64,000 nt of DNA from Chionoecetes opilio (lineage: Eukaryota; Arthropoda; Malacostraca; Decapoda; Majidae). The notes under the pieces are model-generated. The model had not been told where the DNA came from, did not search any database, and worked only from the letters and a program-made list of their open reading frames with translations. Positions 24,894 to 41,509 of the stretch are shown here, piece by piece (position 1 is the stretch's first letter; the number at the start of each line of letters is the position of its first letter). The translations under genes were made by a program, and so were the position numbers. The stretch is from assembly GCA_016584305.1 (NCBI GenBank), contig JACEEZ010024172.1:496126-560125 (forward strand). The letters run 5' to 3'.

Positions 24894-25937
24894 TGACCTA
24901 CGCAAACTTACAAAACTGACAAAAAAACAACTTTCCCGTCAATGTTATGATACGCAACCCCCCCAACCTCAATTCCGTAATGGGGGGTACAGGTGGGGGC
25001 TTAATTCATTACCTGGACAAGCTAGTCGTGTGGTCAGCAGGCGTGGCGTCAGCAGGGGGGCAGCAGACAGACCACCACCACCACCACCAATAGCAGTAGA
25101 AGGGGGAGCTAGGAAGTTTGATATCGAAGGTCGTGTGGCGAGCTGGCTGCAACACACACACACACACAAACACTAACAACACAACCACGTGAATCCTCGA
25201 TGTCTTCAAACTTCCACACACTACAATTTCTTTCGAGTGTTAAGTAGTCACTGGTACTGATAAAGCCACGATCTCTTCCCCTAGCTACTGAACCACTGCA
25301 AATTCTTTAAAGGGAAACTGTATTGAGTATCGGAGTAGTTGGGATTCACTCTTTGAAGCAGGAGGAGCGCATAGCAATCCTCCCCCGTTCACCGCTCACA
25401 GACCACTGATGGAGATTGGAGAGCGCGAGACTGCCAGAAACTGAGAGTCAAGAGGGGGAGACAAACAGAGGGTGTCAAGTCTGGATCAGTAATGTCTCTC
25501 ATGAAATTCCGATTCAACCTCTTGTCTATTCGTGCCCCATAAGTCGCATTATACGAAAAAACGAAAAATCAACAGTCCTTCTCTTCAATTCTTCAAAACG
25601 CCTCCTAGATCAAACAAGTCTCTAATGTCAAAACAGCTTATTTTCTTTTAATGAAGGATTTACGGTTACGAAAAGGTGTTGGGGGAGGGATGGGGAAAGT
25701 AGGGGAAAGGCAACCTCCTATTCCTGCCTTCAGACCGCCTTGCAGGGGGTGTAAAGTTTGTAAACCCGCGCGGCCTTGAGTCACAGTTCAGGCTTTGGGA
25801 AGAAAACAGGACAGCATGATGTTGCGTGTGGAATACTTCGCAGTTAAGTGAGTGGTCGAGGAAGGCCCGCCGCTATCGTACATCTGGCACTACGCACACG
25901 ATAGCCAATCAGATTCGTGGGCGCGGCACTTGTGTTG
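24894..25937. other. Unassigned sequence
   Basis: No recognisable gene. A 69-codon frame (25416-25625) lacks motifs or repeats. A short (ACC)n lies at 25072-25089 and CA at 25150-25167. Confidence 0.55.
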
Positions 25938-25994
25938 CGTGCGTGCGTGTGTGTGTGTGCATGTGTGCGTGTGTGTGTGTGCATGTGTGTGTTG
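25938..25994. repeat. (GT)n imperfect microsatellite
   Basis: GTGT with GCAT/GCGT interruptions. Confidence 0.9.
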
Positions 25995-26111
25995 GTTTAG
26001 TGCTCTCCCTCATCACCCTCTATCCTGCATGTGTGAGTAGTTAATAGTAGTTAATGTACATGAAGTGGTGATTATGTCCCATGATCTACCACGCTCAATG
26101 CCAATCTCTTA

Positions 26112-28665
26112 GTACAGTGCCACTCTCCCCTGTACAGTGCCACCCTAACCCCTGTACAGTGCCACTCTCCCCTATACAGTGCCACTCTCCCCTATACAGT
26201 GCCACCCTAACCCCTGTACAGTGCCACTCTATCCCCTGTACAGTGCCACTCTATCCCCTGTACAGTGCCACTCTATCCCCTGTACAGTGCCACCCTAACC
26301 CCTGTACAGTGCCACTCTATCCCCTGTACAGTGCCACTCTATCCCCTGTACAGTGCCACCCTAACCCCTGTACAGTGCCACTCTATCCCCTGTACAGTGC
26401 CACTCTATCCCCTGTACAGTGCCACTCTATCCCCTGTACAGTGCCACTCTATCCCCTGTACAGTGCCTCTCTATCCCCTGTACAGTGCCACCCTAACCCC
26501 TGTACAGTGCCACTCTCCCTGTACAGTGCCACCCTAACCCCTGTACAGTGCCACCCTAACCCCTGTACAGTGCCACTATCCCATGTACAGTGCCACCCTA
26601 ACCCCTGTACAGTGCCACTCTATCCCCTGTACAGTGCCACCCTAACCCCTGTACAGTGCCACTCAAATCCCCTGTTACAGTGCCACTCTATACCCTGTAC
26701 AGTGCCACCCTAACCCCTGTACAGTGCCACTCTATCCCCTGTACAGTGCCACTCTAACCCCGGGTCCCAGTGCCACTCTATCCCCTGTACAGTGCCACTC
26801 TATCCCTGTACAGTGCCACTCTATCCCCTGTACAGTGCCACTCTTATCCCCTGTACAGTGCCACCCTAACCCCTGTACAGTGCCACTCTATCCCCTGTAC
26901 AGTGCCACCCTAACCCTGTACACTGCCACTATCCCCTGTACAGTGCCACTCTATCCCCTGTACAGTGCCACCCTAACCCCTGTACAGTGCCACTCTATCC
27001 CCTGTACAGTGCCACCCTAACCCTGTACACTGCCACTATCCCCTGTACAGTCCCACTCTATCCCCTGTACAGTGCCACCCTAAACCCCTGTACAGTGCCA
27101 CTCTATCCCCTGTACAGTGCCACCCTAACCCCTGTACAGTGCCACTCTATCCCCTGTACAGTGCCACCCTAACCCCTGTACACTGCCACTATCCCATGTA
27201 CAGTGTCACCCTAACCCCTGTACAGTGCCACTATCCCATGTACAGTGCCACCCTAACCCCTGTACAGTGCCACTCTATCCCCTGTACAGTGCCACCCTAA
27301 CCCCTGTACAGTGCCACTCTATCCCCTGTACAGTGCCACCCTAACCCCTGTACAGTGCCACTATCCCATGTACAGTGTCACCCTAACCCCTGTACAGTGC
27401 CACTCTATCCCCTGTACAGTGTCACCCTAACCCCTGTACACTGCCACTCTATCCCCTGTACAGTGCCACTCTATCCCCTGTACAGTGCCACCCTAACCCC
27501 TGTACAGTGCCACTCTAACCCCTGTTACAGTGCCACTCTATCCCTGTACAGTGCCACTCTATCCCGTACAGTGCCACTCTATCCCCTGTACAGTGCCACT
27601 CTATCCCCTGTACACTGCCACTCTATCCCCTGTACAGTGCCACTCTATCCCCCTGTACAGTGCCCCCTCTATCCCCTGTACAGTGCCACTGTTCCCCTGT
27701 ACAGTGCCACCCTCTATCCCCTTTGTACAGTGCCAAACTCTATCCCCTGTACAGTGCCCACTCTATCCCCTGTACAGTGCCACTCTATCCCCTGTCCCAG
27801 TGCCACTCTATCCCCTGTACAGTGCCACTCTATCCCCTGTACAGTGCCACTCTATCCCCTGTACAGTCCCAAACCTTATCCCCTGTACAGTGACACTCTA
27901 TCCCCTGTACAGTGCCACCTATCCCACTGTACAGTGCCACTCTATCCCCTGTACAGTGCCACTCATCCCCTGTACAGTGCCACTCTATCCCCATGTACAG
28001 TGCCACTCTATCCCCTGTACAGTGCCACTATCCCCTGTACTGTGTCACTCTATCCCCTGTAGCAGTGCCACTCTATCCCCTGTACAGTGCCACTCTATCC
28101 CCTGTACAGTGCCACTCTATCCCCTGTACAGTGCCACTCTATCCCCTGTACAGTGCCACTCTATCCCCTGTACAGTGCCACTCTATCCCCTGTACAGTGC
28201 CACTCTATCCCCTGTACAGTGTCACTCTATCCCCTGTACAGTGCCACTCTATCCCCTGTACAGTGCCACTCTATCCCCTGTACAGTGCCACTCTATCCCC
28301 TGTACAGTGCCACTCTATCCCCTGTACAGTGCCACTCTATCCCCTGTACAGTGCCACTCTATCCCCTGTACAGTGCTACTCTATCCCCTGTACACTGCCA
28401 AGCTCCCCTGTACAGTGCCACTCTATCCCCTGTACAGTGCCACTCTATCCCCTGTACACTGCCAAGCTCCCCTGTACAGTGCCACTCTATCCCCTGTACA
28501 CAGCCAAGCTCCCCTGTACAGTGCCACTCTATCCCCTGTACAGTGCCACTCTATCCCCTGTACACTGCCAAGCTCCCCTGTACAGTGCCACTCTATCCCC
28601 TGCACACTGCCACTCTATCCCCTGTACATTGCCAAGCTCCCATGTACAGTGCCATGTACGTACAG
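26112..28665. repeat. Minisatellite, 22-bp unit, ~115 copies
   Basis: Two main unit types, CCACTCTATCCCCTGTACAG+TG and CCACCCTAACCCCTGTACAG+TG, alternate irregularly up to about 27520. Beyond that almost only the CTCTATC type remains. A third type, CCAAGCTCCCCTGTACA, appears near the right end (28395-28645). Each unit contains the palindrome CTGTACAG. Three units make 66 bp, which gives the 22-residue periodic frames (up to 385 codons); I do not call these genes. Confidence 0.96.
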
Positions 28666-28740
28666 TGACATTTCCTCTGTATTCTGACATCACCGTTAAA
28701 TTGAGGGAATAAAATGTATGTATTCAATGTTAATCTTCTG

Positions 28741-28742
<2 letters not shown>

Positions 28743-28821
<79 letters not shown>
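28743..28821. repeat. (GA)n microsatellite
   Basis: Clean GA tract. Confidence 0.96.
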
Positions 28822-28823
<2 letters not shown>

Positions 28824-29029
28824 ATATTCATCCCTGTAATCTATTATACGCTAAATACACTTTAATCTTTTATAATATTAATCCTTCATACGCTTTAATC
28901 CTTTTTGGACATTTCTCTCTCGCTTCCACACATATTAAGAAATCCAATTGAGCTTTCGGCTAGGCACGACGTACAAGTTGACAGGAATATTGGAAACTAA
29001 ACGACTTCAATGCCTTTTATGTGCAAATT

Positions 29030-29032
<3 letters not shown>

Positions 29033-29084
<52 letters not shown>
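29033..29084. repeat. (TC)n microsatellite
   Basis: Clean TC tract. Confidence 0.95.
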
Positions 29085-29089
<5 letters not shown>

Positions 29090-29155
29090 ATGTGAAGCAG
29101 GCAAGTGTTTTCCTTCTTTTATCATACCAAGGACATTCTTGTGGCAAATATAACT

Positions 29156-29419
<264 letters not shown>

Positions 29420-29542
29420 TACTTACACAATCTTAATCATCAATCACAGATATAAAAGTTGCCAAAGACTGCAATTTACCTAACCAATTAGAAGAGAATT
29501 AATGGACAGAAGTTTTTATCTTCTTATTTTTAAGCCGTGTAT

Positions 29543-29656
<114 letters not shown>

Positions 29657-29748
29657 AAAAGAACTATCATCAATCATATCATTGCTATTACTACTATTAC
29701 TACCACAATAATCACCATCATCACTACCACTACTACTATAAGGTTTAT

Positions 29749-29992
29749 GGAACTGTCGCCGATGGGAATTCTCGCCGAAACAACAAACTAGAACTCTCGT
29801 CGACGTGGAAATTTTAACCTAACCTGGACAATGGCACCTAATCTAACCTAAGTGATCAAGCTAACGATAGTATTTCATCCCTGAATGCAGAAACACGGGT
29901 AACACTTGATGAAATGCATATATTGGGTCCTGTAATATCAAAAATTGGAACACTCGACGACGGCGGCGAGAGTTCCGATCAGCGACAGTTCC
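29749..29992. mobile_element. Small TIR element (MITE), 244 bp
   Basis: The left end GGAACTGTCGCCGATGGGAA and the inverted right end GGAACTGTCGCTGATCGGAA are continued by CTCTCGCCG-type sequence. It sits inside ACT-rich sequence. No clear target duplication was found, so the superfamily is open. Confidence 0.72.
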
Positions 29993-30097
29993 AGGTACCC
30001 TACTATAACTACTACTACCACTATTATTAGAACATCTGTGATGGTGGCTCATTAATGTCTAAACAGTTTTCAGGTAAAAAAATATAGAGGGTATTGG

Positions 30098-30100
<3 letters not shown>

Positions 30101-30168
<68 letters not shown>

Positions 30169-30223
30169 GAGAGAGAGAGAGAGAGAGGGAGGGAGGGAGG
30201 GAGGGTAGGGAGGGAGGGAGGGA

Positions 30224-30281
<58 letters not shown>
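30101..30281. repeat. (GA)n with GGGA core
   Basis: GA tracts flank a (GGGA)n block at 30187-30229. The ACC/ATC-rich stretch at 30297-30355 follows. Confidence 0.95.
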
Positions 30282-30285
<4 letters not shown>

Positions 30286-30599
30286 ATTGAGACGTCCACC
30301 ACCACCATCACCACCACCACCATCACTACCACCACTACTACTACATCTACTACTGCGAGAAACATAACAAACCACTTAACAAATACTACTAATTACCTTA
30401 GAGATACGTTACCGAAGTGCCCCTTGTACCTGAGGCTCAAGACACAAAGGTAAGAACGTCTGGGCAGGTATGTGCTTGTGTAAACACCGTTACACACCTG
30501 CTTGGCCCGCACCGATAGTAAGACATGTGTGCGATAAACGTCCGCCGCGTAAACAGAATTGTACTCCACTCCGAGGTCCCAGAACACATGCACCTGTAA

Positions 30600-31185
30600 G
30601 GGAAAACATGTGAGTGCAAATGGTAAGTACTGTAAATACGGAACTGTAAGGAACCTGTAAGTAAGGGAAAATGTGAGTGCAAATGGTAAGTAAGGGTAAA
30701 AATGTGAGTGCAAATGGTAAGTAAGGGGAAAAATGTGAGTGTAAATGGTAAGTAAGGGTAAAAGTGTGAGTGCAAATGGTAAGTAAGGGGAAAAATATGA
30801 GTGCAAATGTAAGTAAGGGGGAAAATGTGAGTGCAATGGTAAGTAAGGGGAAAAGTGTGAGTGCAAATGGTAAGTAAGGGTAAAAGTGTGAGTGCAAATG
30901 GTAAGTGAGGGGAAAAATGTGAGTGCAAATGGTAAGTAAGGGGGAAAATGTGAGTGCAATTGGTAAGTAAGGGAAAAAGTGTGAGTGCAAATGGTAAGTA
31001 AGGGTAAAAGTGTGAGTGCAAATGGTAAGTGAGGGGAAAAATGTGAGTGACAATGGTAAGTAAGGGTAAAAGTGTGAGTGCAAATGGTAAGTAAGGGTAA
31101 AAATGTGAGTGCAAATGGTAAGTAAGGGTAAAAATGTGAGTGCAAATGGTAAGTAAGGGTAAAAAATGTGAGTGCAAATGGTAAG
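30600..31185. repeat. Minisatellite, 31-bp unit, repeated GTAAGT motif
   Basis: About 19 copies of GTGAGTGCAAATGGTAAGTA plus AGGGTAAAAAT. Each copy carries ATGGTAAGTA, a match to the metazoan 5' splice-site consensus. Periodic minus-strand frames (LPLLTICTHIF) are artefacts. The array ends at a (GA)n tract. Confidence 0.94.
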
Positions 31186-31186
31186 T

Positions 31187-31325
<139 letters not shown>

Positions 31326-31881
31326 GTACGTAAAATGTGAAGATCATGATTGTAAACACTCAAAGATGTGAAAGGCATGTACAGTGCGTGTTGTCATGTC
31401 TGTAAATATGTGGGCATTGATGTTTAAGTTTGAAAATGATGTAAATGTGAGGATGTTAATGTGATGTTTATAAGTGTGATGAAGGTAAGTAAATGATAGT
31501 GATGATAGAAATAACAACGTCTTTTATCTCTTGTTTTAACTCTTCCACACGCATACATACACATTACACACACGCACACGCACACACACCATAAAAAAAA
31601 TTACACCTAAACAAAATATGAACAAAAAGATAATCAGTGAACAAAGATGCAAAGCCGGAAAGACAGACTGCAAGCACATCCAACTTTTTTCATGAACTAC
31701 TTCTTTATCTCCCTAAGTCCTGAAGTGCCAAAGAAGAAGAAAGAAGAAGAAGAAGAAGAAGAAGGAAAAGCGCTTTGGAATACTGAGAAAAAGGAGAAGT
31801 ATAAAGAAATGCTGTCACACTCTAACCGTCTAACGCCATTCTCATACCTACTATATTACAAGCTAATTTGAACCCCCGATT
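31326..31881. other. Unassigned sequence
   Basis: GTGATG-rich up to 31500, CA-rich near 31556-31590, (AAG)n at 31733-31765; no gene. Confidence 0.55.
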
Positions 31882-32245
31882 CAATGTGTCTCTGTTGCCT
31901 ACGCCACAAACACAAATAGAACAACAAAGCGACGCACACACAAACAAAGCAAACACAGCAACCCCTTCACGCCCAGATCTTTCCTTTGTTATAAAAAATT
32001 GTATGTTGTCGAGCCATAGAATTACGAAAAGCAACTTAATATATCAAATTAGTTAGTGGAGAAGGATAGTAAACAGGTCATATCTATAAAACATTGCTTA
32101 CATTCACTAGAAATCGTCTCATGGTACCCAAATTACAATGGAAATTAAGTTCTGGGACTCAAGGGGATAATGTGTTTCTGTTGCCTACATCCCGAAAACA
32201 AATAGAACAGCAAACCGACGCACACACAAACAAAACAAACACATT
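31882..32245. repeat. ~76-bp direct duplication on both sides of a MITE
   Basis: AATGTGTCTCTGTTGCCTAC...GACGCACACACAAACAAAGC at 31882-31956 recurs as AATGTGTTTCTGTTGCCTAC...GACGCACACACAAACAAAAC at 32169-32245. The TTAA-type MITE (31957-32170) lies between the copies. Confidence 0.8.
31957..32170 (+). mobile_element. TTAA-flanked MITE, copy 3
   Basis: Starts CAACCCCTTCACGCCCAGAT and ends TCTGGGACTCAAGGGGATAA, so the flanking TTAA is decayed on both sides. The interior matches copies at 4695, 6129 and 49191. Confidence 0.75.
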
Positions 32246-32380
32246 AACAGAAACAAAAAATGATAGAAATCAGACGCAGAAGACATACCAGGGAAAGAAA
32301 AAGATAAAAAATAATGAAAAACAAACCAAAATAAAATTAAATGAGTCACAGACGACGAATCAATAAGATAAATAAAGGGT

Positions 32381-32404
32381 CACACACACACACACAGTCA
32401 CACA

Positions 32405-32461
<57 letters not shown>

Positions 32462-32512
32462 ACACACTCGCACACACACACTCGCACACACACACTCGCA
32501 CACACACACTCG

Positions 32513-32552
<40 letters not shown>

Positions 32553-32730
32553 GTCACACACGCAGACACACACACACATAAACACACAGTCACACACGCA
32601 CACACACACACACACACATACACACACAATCACACACGCACGCACACACACCACACACACACACACACACACACTCGAACACACACACACACACACATAG
32701 TCACACACACGCACACACACACACACACAG

Positions 32731-32811
<81 letters not shown>
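32381..32811. repeat. (CA)n with ACTCG and AGTCA variants
   Basis: CA array with periodic CACTCGCACA and CAGTCACA interruptions. Confidence 0.96.
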
Positions 32812-32813
<2 letters not shown>

Positions 32814-33133
32814 AAAGTTAAAAATAAGAAGAAAAAGAACACAACACAAAAAAAGAAAAAAAAAGTTAGACAATAAAAAGCTTCAAAAAAATATATAAAA
32901 CGAATCCAAATAAATATGAACATAAAACGATGTGCCTCCAACAACATCATTATCCCATTAACACATCAAATCTTCGTACCATCACAGGAATGAACTCTTA
33001 GATAATGTTCTCCAATAGAGTCATCAGTCGGCTAAATCAATGCTAACTTGACTCTTATCGAGGCGGAGACTTTTATCAGTGATGGCGCCGGACGGACCCA
33101 ACAAGGCGAGGAAGGGCGTGGGAGAGACAGTCA
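32812..33133. other. Unassigned AT-rich sequence
   Basis: No gene recognised. Confidence 0.5.
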
Positions 33134-33640
<507 letters not shown>

Positions 33641-33708
33641 TATGGTCTGTCGTTAAAGTGGTCTCAGCTTTTATATTCTCTAGTTAGGTGTATCTTGTTG
33701 TGGTCTAT

Positions 33709-33709
33709 A

Positions 33710-33793
<84 letters not shown>

Positions 33794-33962
33794 CCTTTAA
33801 GTTGTGTCGTAATTTTGAATGCGATCTCAGATTTTTTTTTCCAATTCTGTGGGTTAATATAGTTTTAAAGAGAGTAGTGTAACGTAGTAGTAGTAGTAGT
33901 AGAGTAGTAGTAGTGTAGTTTAAGTTGTGTATGTACTAGGTAATAGTCAAGAGTGTACGTAG

Positions 33963-34032
<70 letters not shown>

Positions 34033-34034
34033 AA
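33709..34034. repeat. (AGT)n arrays with two unique spacers
   Basis: AGT at 33709-33793, 33885-33916 and 33961-34034. Confidence 0.95.
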
Positions 34035-34207
34035 GTAGTTAACCAGAATTGGGGCTAATGCCCTCCAATAGGGCCCCTCCTAGTTATGTTTTAAAATAAT
34101 GAAATGAATACACATGAAGTGATAACAGTAGTAGTAGCGGGGGTGGTGATAGAGGAGGGCAGCTACGCAATAGCCACACCAACAGACAGCAGCAGTAAGG
34201 CGTCATA

Positions 34208-34287
34208 GTGCCCGGCCCGGAGCCCCACAGCCCCGGACCACCGGCCCGGAGCCCCACAGCCCCGGACCACCGGCCCGGAGCCCCACA
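34208..34287. repeat. GC-rich 36-bp tandem repeat, ~2.3 copies
   Basis: Exact tandem of CCGGCCCGGAGCCCCACAGC plus CCCGGACCA. It stands out in base composition from its AT-rich surroundings. Confidence 0.9.
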
Positions 34288-35028
<741 letters not shown>

Positions 35029-35128
35029 CAATGACAGGTGAAGTAACGGCAATCTAAAAGAGAACATGAATAAATAACATAATTGCTCGCATTCTTTCTA
35101 TAACCTTCATGCAATTATAGTGTAGCAC

Positions 35129-36303
<1,175 letters not shown>

Positions 36304-36385
<82 letters not shown>
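36304..36385. repeat. (GA)n bridging two LINE copies
   Basis: About 41 GA units between the truncated 5' side of LINE copy 2 and the 3' tail of copy 3. Confidence 0.97.
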
Positions 36386-37539
<1,154 letters not shown>

Positions 37540-39375
37540 AAACTAAACACCTAACACTAAACTTCCTCCACTCCTAACTTCCATTCTAACTTCCTAACAT
37601 TCCTAACTTAGCTAACACAAAACTTCCCTCACTCCTAATTTTCATTCTAATTTCCTAACATTCCTATCTCACCTAACACAAAAATTCACTCACTCCTAAC
37701 TTTCATTCTAACTTCCTAACATTCCTAACTTAGCTAACACAAAACTTCCCTCACTCCTAATTTTCATTCTAATTTCCTAACATTCCTATCTCACCTAACA
37801 CAAAAATTCACTCACTCCTAACTTTCATTCTAACTTCCTAACATTCCTAACTCAGCTAACACAAAACTTCCCTCACTCCTAATTTTCATTCTAATTTCCT
37901 AACATTCCTATCTCACCTAACACAAAAATTCACTCACTCCTAACTTTCATTCTAACTTCCTAACATTCCTAACTTAGCTAACACAAAACTTCCCTTACTC
38001 CTAATTTTCATTCTAATTTCCTAACATTCCTATCTCACCTAACACAAAAATTCACTCACTCCTAACTTTCATTCTAACTTTCTAACATTCCTAACTTAGC
38101 TAACACAAAACTTCCCTCACTCCTAATTTTCATTCTAATTTCCTAACATTCCTATCTCACCTAACACAAAAATTCACTCACTCCTAACTTTCATTCTAAC
38201 TTTCTAACATTCCTAACTTAGCTAACACAAAACTTCCCTCACTCCTAATTTTCATTCTAATTTCCTAACATTCCTATCTCACCTAACACAAAAATTCACT
38301 CACTCCTAACTTTCATTCTAACTTTCTAACATTCCTAACTTAACTAACACAATACTCACCTTATTTCTAACTTCCTAACGTAAGTAAAACAAAAATTCAC
38401 TCATTCCTAAGCTCCATTATACTTTCCTAACATTCCTAACTTAATTAACACAAAACTCCCCTCTTTCCTAACTTCCATTATAGCTTCCTAACATTCCTAA
38501 CTTAATCAACACAAAAATCCACTCACCCCTAACTTCTATTATACTTTCCTAACGTTCCTAACATAACTAACACAAAACTCCCTTCAATCCTAACTTTTAT
38601 TATAACTTCCTAACGTTTCTAACATAAGTAACACAAAACTCACTTCATTCCTAACTTCCATTCTACTTCCTAACATTCCTAACATAGCTAACACAAAACT
38701 CCCTTCAATCCTAACTTTTATTATAACTTCCTAACGTTTCTAACATAAGTAACACAAAACTCACTTCATTCCTAACTTCCATTCTACTTCCTAACATTCC
38801 TAACATAGCTAACACAAAACTCCCTTTAATCCTAACTTTTATTATAACTTCCTAACGTTCCTAACATAGCTAACACAAAACTCCCTTCAATCCTAACTTT
38901 TATTATAACTTCCTAACGTTTCTAACATAAGTAACACAAAACTCCCTTTAATCCTAACTTTTATTATAACTTCCTAACGTTTCTAACATAAGTAACACAA
39001 AACTCCCTTTAATCCTAACTTTTATTATAACTTCCTAACGTTCCTAACATAGCTAACACAAAACTCCCTTCAATCCTAACTTTTATTATAACTTCCTAAC
39101 GTTTCTAACATAAGTAACACAAAACTCACTTCATTCCTAACTTCCATTCTACTTCCTAACATTCCTAACTTAACTAACAAAAAACTCTCCTCCCTCTTAA
39201 CTTCTATTCTAACTTTCTAACATTCCTAACTTAACTAACAGAAAACTCCCCTCACTCCTAACTTCCATTCAAATTTTCTAACATTCCTAACATAACTAAC
39301 ACAAAACTCCCCTCACTCCTAACTTCCATTCTACTTTCCTAACATTCCTAACTTAACTAACACAAAACTCCACCA
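37540..39375. repeat. 61-bp satellite with 122-bp higher-order dimer
   Basis: About 30 monomers of the form CTAACTTAGCTAACACAAAA...TCCTAACATTC. From about 37600 to 38340 two monomer types (CTTCCCTCAC and ATTCACTCAC) alternate strictly, a 122-bp higher-order unit. Downstream the pattern changes to CTAACATAGC/CTAACATAAG variants with CTCCCTT. No ORF. Confidence 0.95.
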
Positions 39376-39500
39376 CCACCACACATTTAAACCATCATCT
39401 CAACACCACCACAGTTAAACGGTCACCACAAATACACCACCACCACCACCACCACCACCACCACACATTTATACCACCATCATTACCACCACCACATTTA
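39376..39500. repeat. (CCA)n microsatellite
   Basis: ACC-rich stretches broken by CACATTTA. Confidence 0.88.
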
Positions 39501-40423
39501 TCCATCACCCAATACCAAAAATATATACTAGAAATACTAAAATAAATAAATAACGTTACACATCAACAACTAAAATTAAAATTGAATACAAGAAAACCAT
39601 AAATAATACTTGATAAACAAAAAAAGGACAATACACTAGGTAAAAAAATGAGGGTTTAAAGGCATAAAGAGAGACACAGAAATGAACAGCAAGTAGCCTA
39701 AAAAGAAAGGAGAAAAAACTTATGACATGAGGTGACAAAATAAGAACATAAAGGTGGAATGTATGGCATAAAGGTACATAATAAAGAGAGGAATAAAGAT
39801 GTTTACTAAACTATGCGATTCGAGGTTACATAATCCATTCCTAACTCTCTTACTATTATAACTCCTTTTACTATACATTCTAACGTTATCTAACATTATC
39901 CTATATATATTTTTCATCCAATAATGATATAATCCTTTCTTCCGTTTTTCTATCTATCTAAATGATCTTCTTTTCTCGTATTCCTTCCTTTAACTGTTGC
40001 TAAGTTATCATAAACATACGATTATGATAAAAAATATATAGATATAATACTGTAAATTAATTAATAATCATATAATCCTTTCTTCCGTATCCCTATCTAG
40101 CTAAATTCTCTTCTCTTCCCTTATTCCTTCCTTGAACTGTCCTGAAGTTATCAAAAACACCTTTACGAATATGACAAGAAATATAGATACTGTAAAGGAA
40201 TAATTAATACTCAATAACATTAAATAAACAAAGTTATGCAATTCTGTATAATTATGACGTTGATTTGGCTTCAGTTCGTGTTAGCTAAGAGGGGAAAAAA
40301 TAAAGGTAAAAAAAGTATCTGTCGGTGAAGAGCCAATTTGGTTACACCTCTTTATCATCACCGACCAGAAACGAAAGAAAATAAAGTACTTTAGATGGAC
40401 GGCCGAGTTCACTGACTGCCCTT
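39501..40423. other. Unassigned AT-rich sequence
   Basis: No gene seen. TAATCATATAATCCTTTCTTCCGTAT near 40064-40090 repeats TAATGATATAATCCTTTCTTCCGTTT at 39922-39948, so this region has a loose ~140-bp duplication. Confidence 0.5.
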
Positions 40424-40470
40424 GAGAGAGAGAGAGAAAGAGAGCGAGAGCGAGAGCGAGAGCGAGAGCG

Positions 40471-40511
<41 letters not shown>
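40424..40511. repeat. (GA)n with (GAGC) core
   Basis: GA with GAGCGAGAGC repeats at 40441-40470. Confidence 0.95.
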
Positions 40512-40513
<2 letters not shown>

Positions 40514-40587
40514 GAGTTCCGTTTTGCAGCGTACTATAAAACCGGTTCTTGGGTAGAGGAGGTCGCGTCGGCATTCTGGAGGGAAGA

Positions 40588-40660
40588 GGAGGAGGAGAGG
40601 AGGAGGAGGAGGAGGAGGAGGAGGAGGAGGAGGAGGAGGAGGAGGAGGAGGAGGAGGATA
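40588..40660. repeat. (GGA)n microsatellite
   Basis: Trinucleotide tract. Confidence 0.95.
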
Positions 40661-41284
40661 ACATGGGAGAGGGGGAGGTATGGAAGAGGAGACATGTAGG
40701 AGGGAGAGAGGAAAATAAGGGATAAACAGGGAATGGGATAGGGAGGAAAGGATAAGAAATGGGAGATAATAAAAATAGGGAGGAAAGGCTTTGAAGGGAG
40801 GGAAGGTAGAAGGGATTACGAAGGGGGGGAATAGGGGGATAGGGATAACATGACACTGTTGGGGGAATGGGGGAATGGGTAGAAAGAGGTTGATTAGTAG
40901 CAGGAATGGGGAGTGGGGAGGCAAGGATGGGGGGAGGAATGAAGGTAGGGGGAGGGAGGATAATTGGCACAGTGATATACTCCCCACTATCTCCCCACAC
41001 CCTCTTTTAGCTACATGTGGGGAGGGAATGTGTATGTGTGTGTGCGTGGTGGGGGGAGAGAGAGTGGGGGGAGATGGGGAGGGGAGGAAAGGGGTGGAAG
41101 GGGGGACTGCATATTATCTTGGCTCCGCTCTGTCGCCGTACAACAGGTGCTACCACTGCTCCCCCTCCCCTTCCCCCTCCCTTTACCCCTTCCCTTCCCC
41201 CTCCCCCTCCCCCTCGCTCTTACCCACACTACAGGGGCTTGCGTGGGTGTGGGAGGGGGTAGGGTGGAGGTGGCATGTAGAGTT
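40661..41284. other. G-rich then C-rich sequence
   Basis: GGGAGG/GGGGAG-type plus strand at 40661-41105, then CCCTCCCC/CCCTTCCC at 41160-41215. Multiple runs of three or more G could allow G-quadruplexes on both strands. No gene. Confidence 0.6.
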
Positions 41285-41324
<40 letters not shown>

Positions 41325-41326
41325 AC

Positions 41327-41386
<60 letters not shown>

Positions 41387-41428
41387 ACTAGTAGTAGTAG
41401 TAGTAGTAGTAGTAGGAGGAGGAGGAGT
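41285..41428. repeat. (AGT)n with ACTAGT insertions, then (AGG)n
   Basis: Three AGT blocks separated by GACTAGT, ending in AGGAGGAGGAGG. Confidence 0.95.
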
Positions 41429-41491
41429 TTGGACGAATAAAAAGCGGATAACAGGTTGTTGGTATATCCGACGCGGTTACCAATATGAAGG

Positions 41492-41509
41492 CAGGAGACG
41501 TATTAACCT
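41492..41509 (+). repeat. 18-bp direct repeat, left flank of foldback element
   Basis: CAGGAGACGTATTAACCT, matched at 17 of 18 positions by 44720-44737. Confidence 0.7.

Noticed and set aside
26081..28712. Long frames (up to 385 codons) of SIPCTVPLYPLYSAT type
   Set aside because: They are the three-frame translation of a 22-bp minisatellite with a 66-bp coding period; frames shift wherever a unit changes length.
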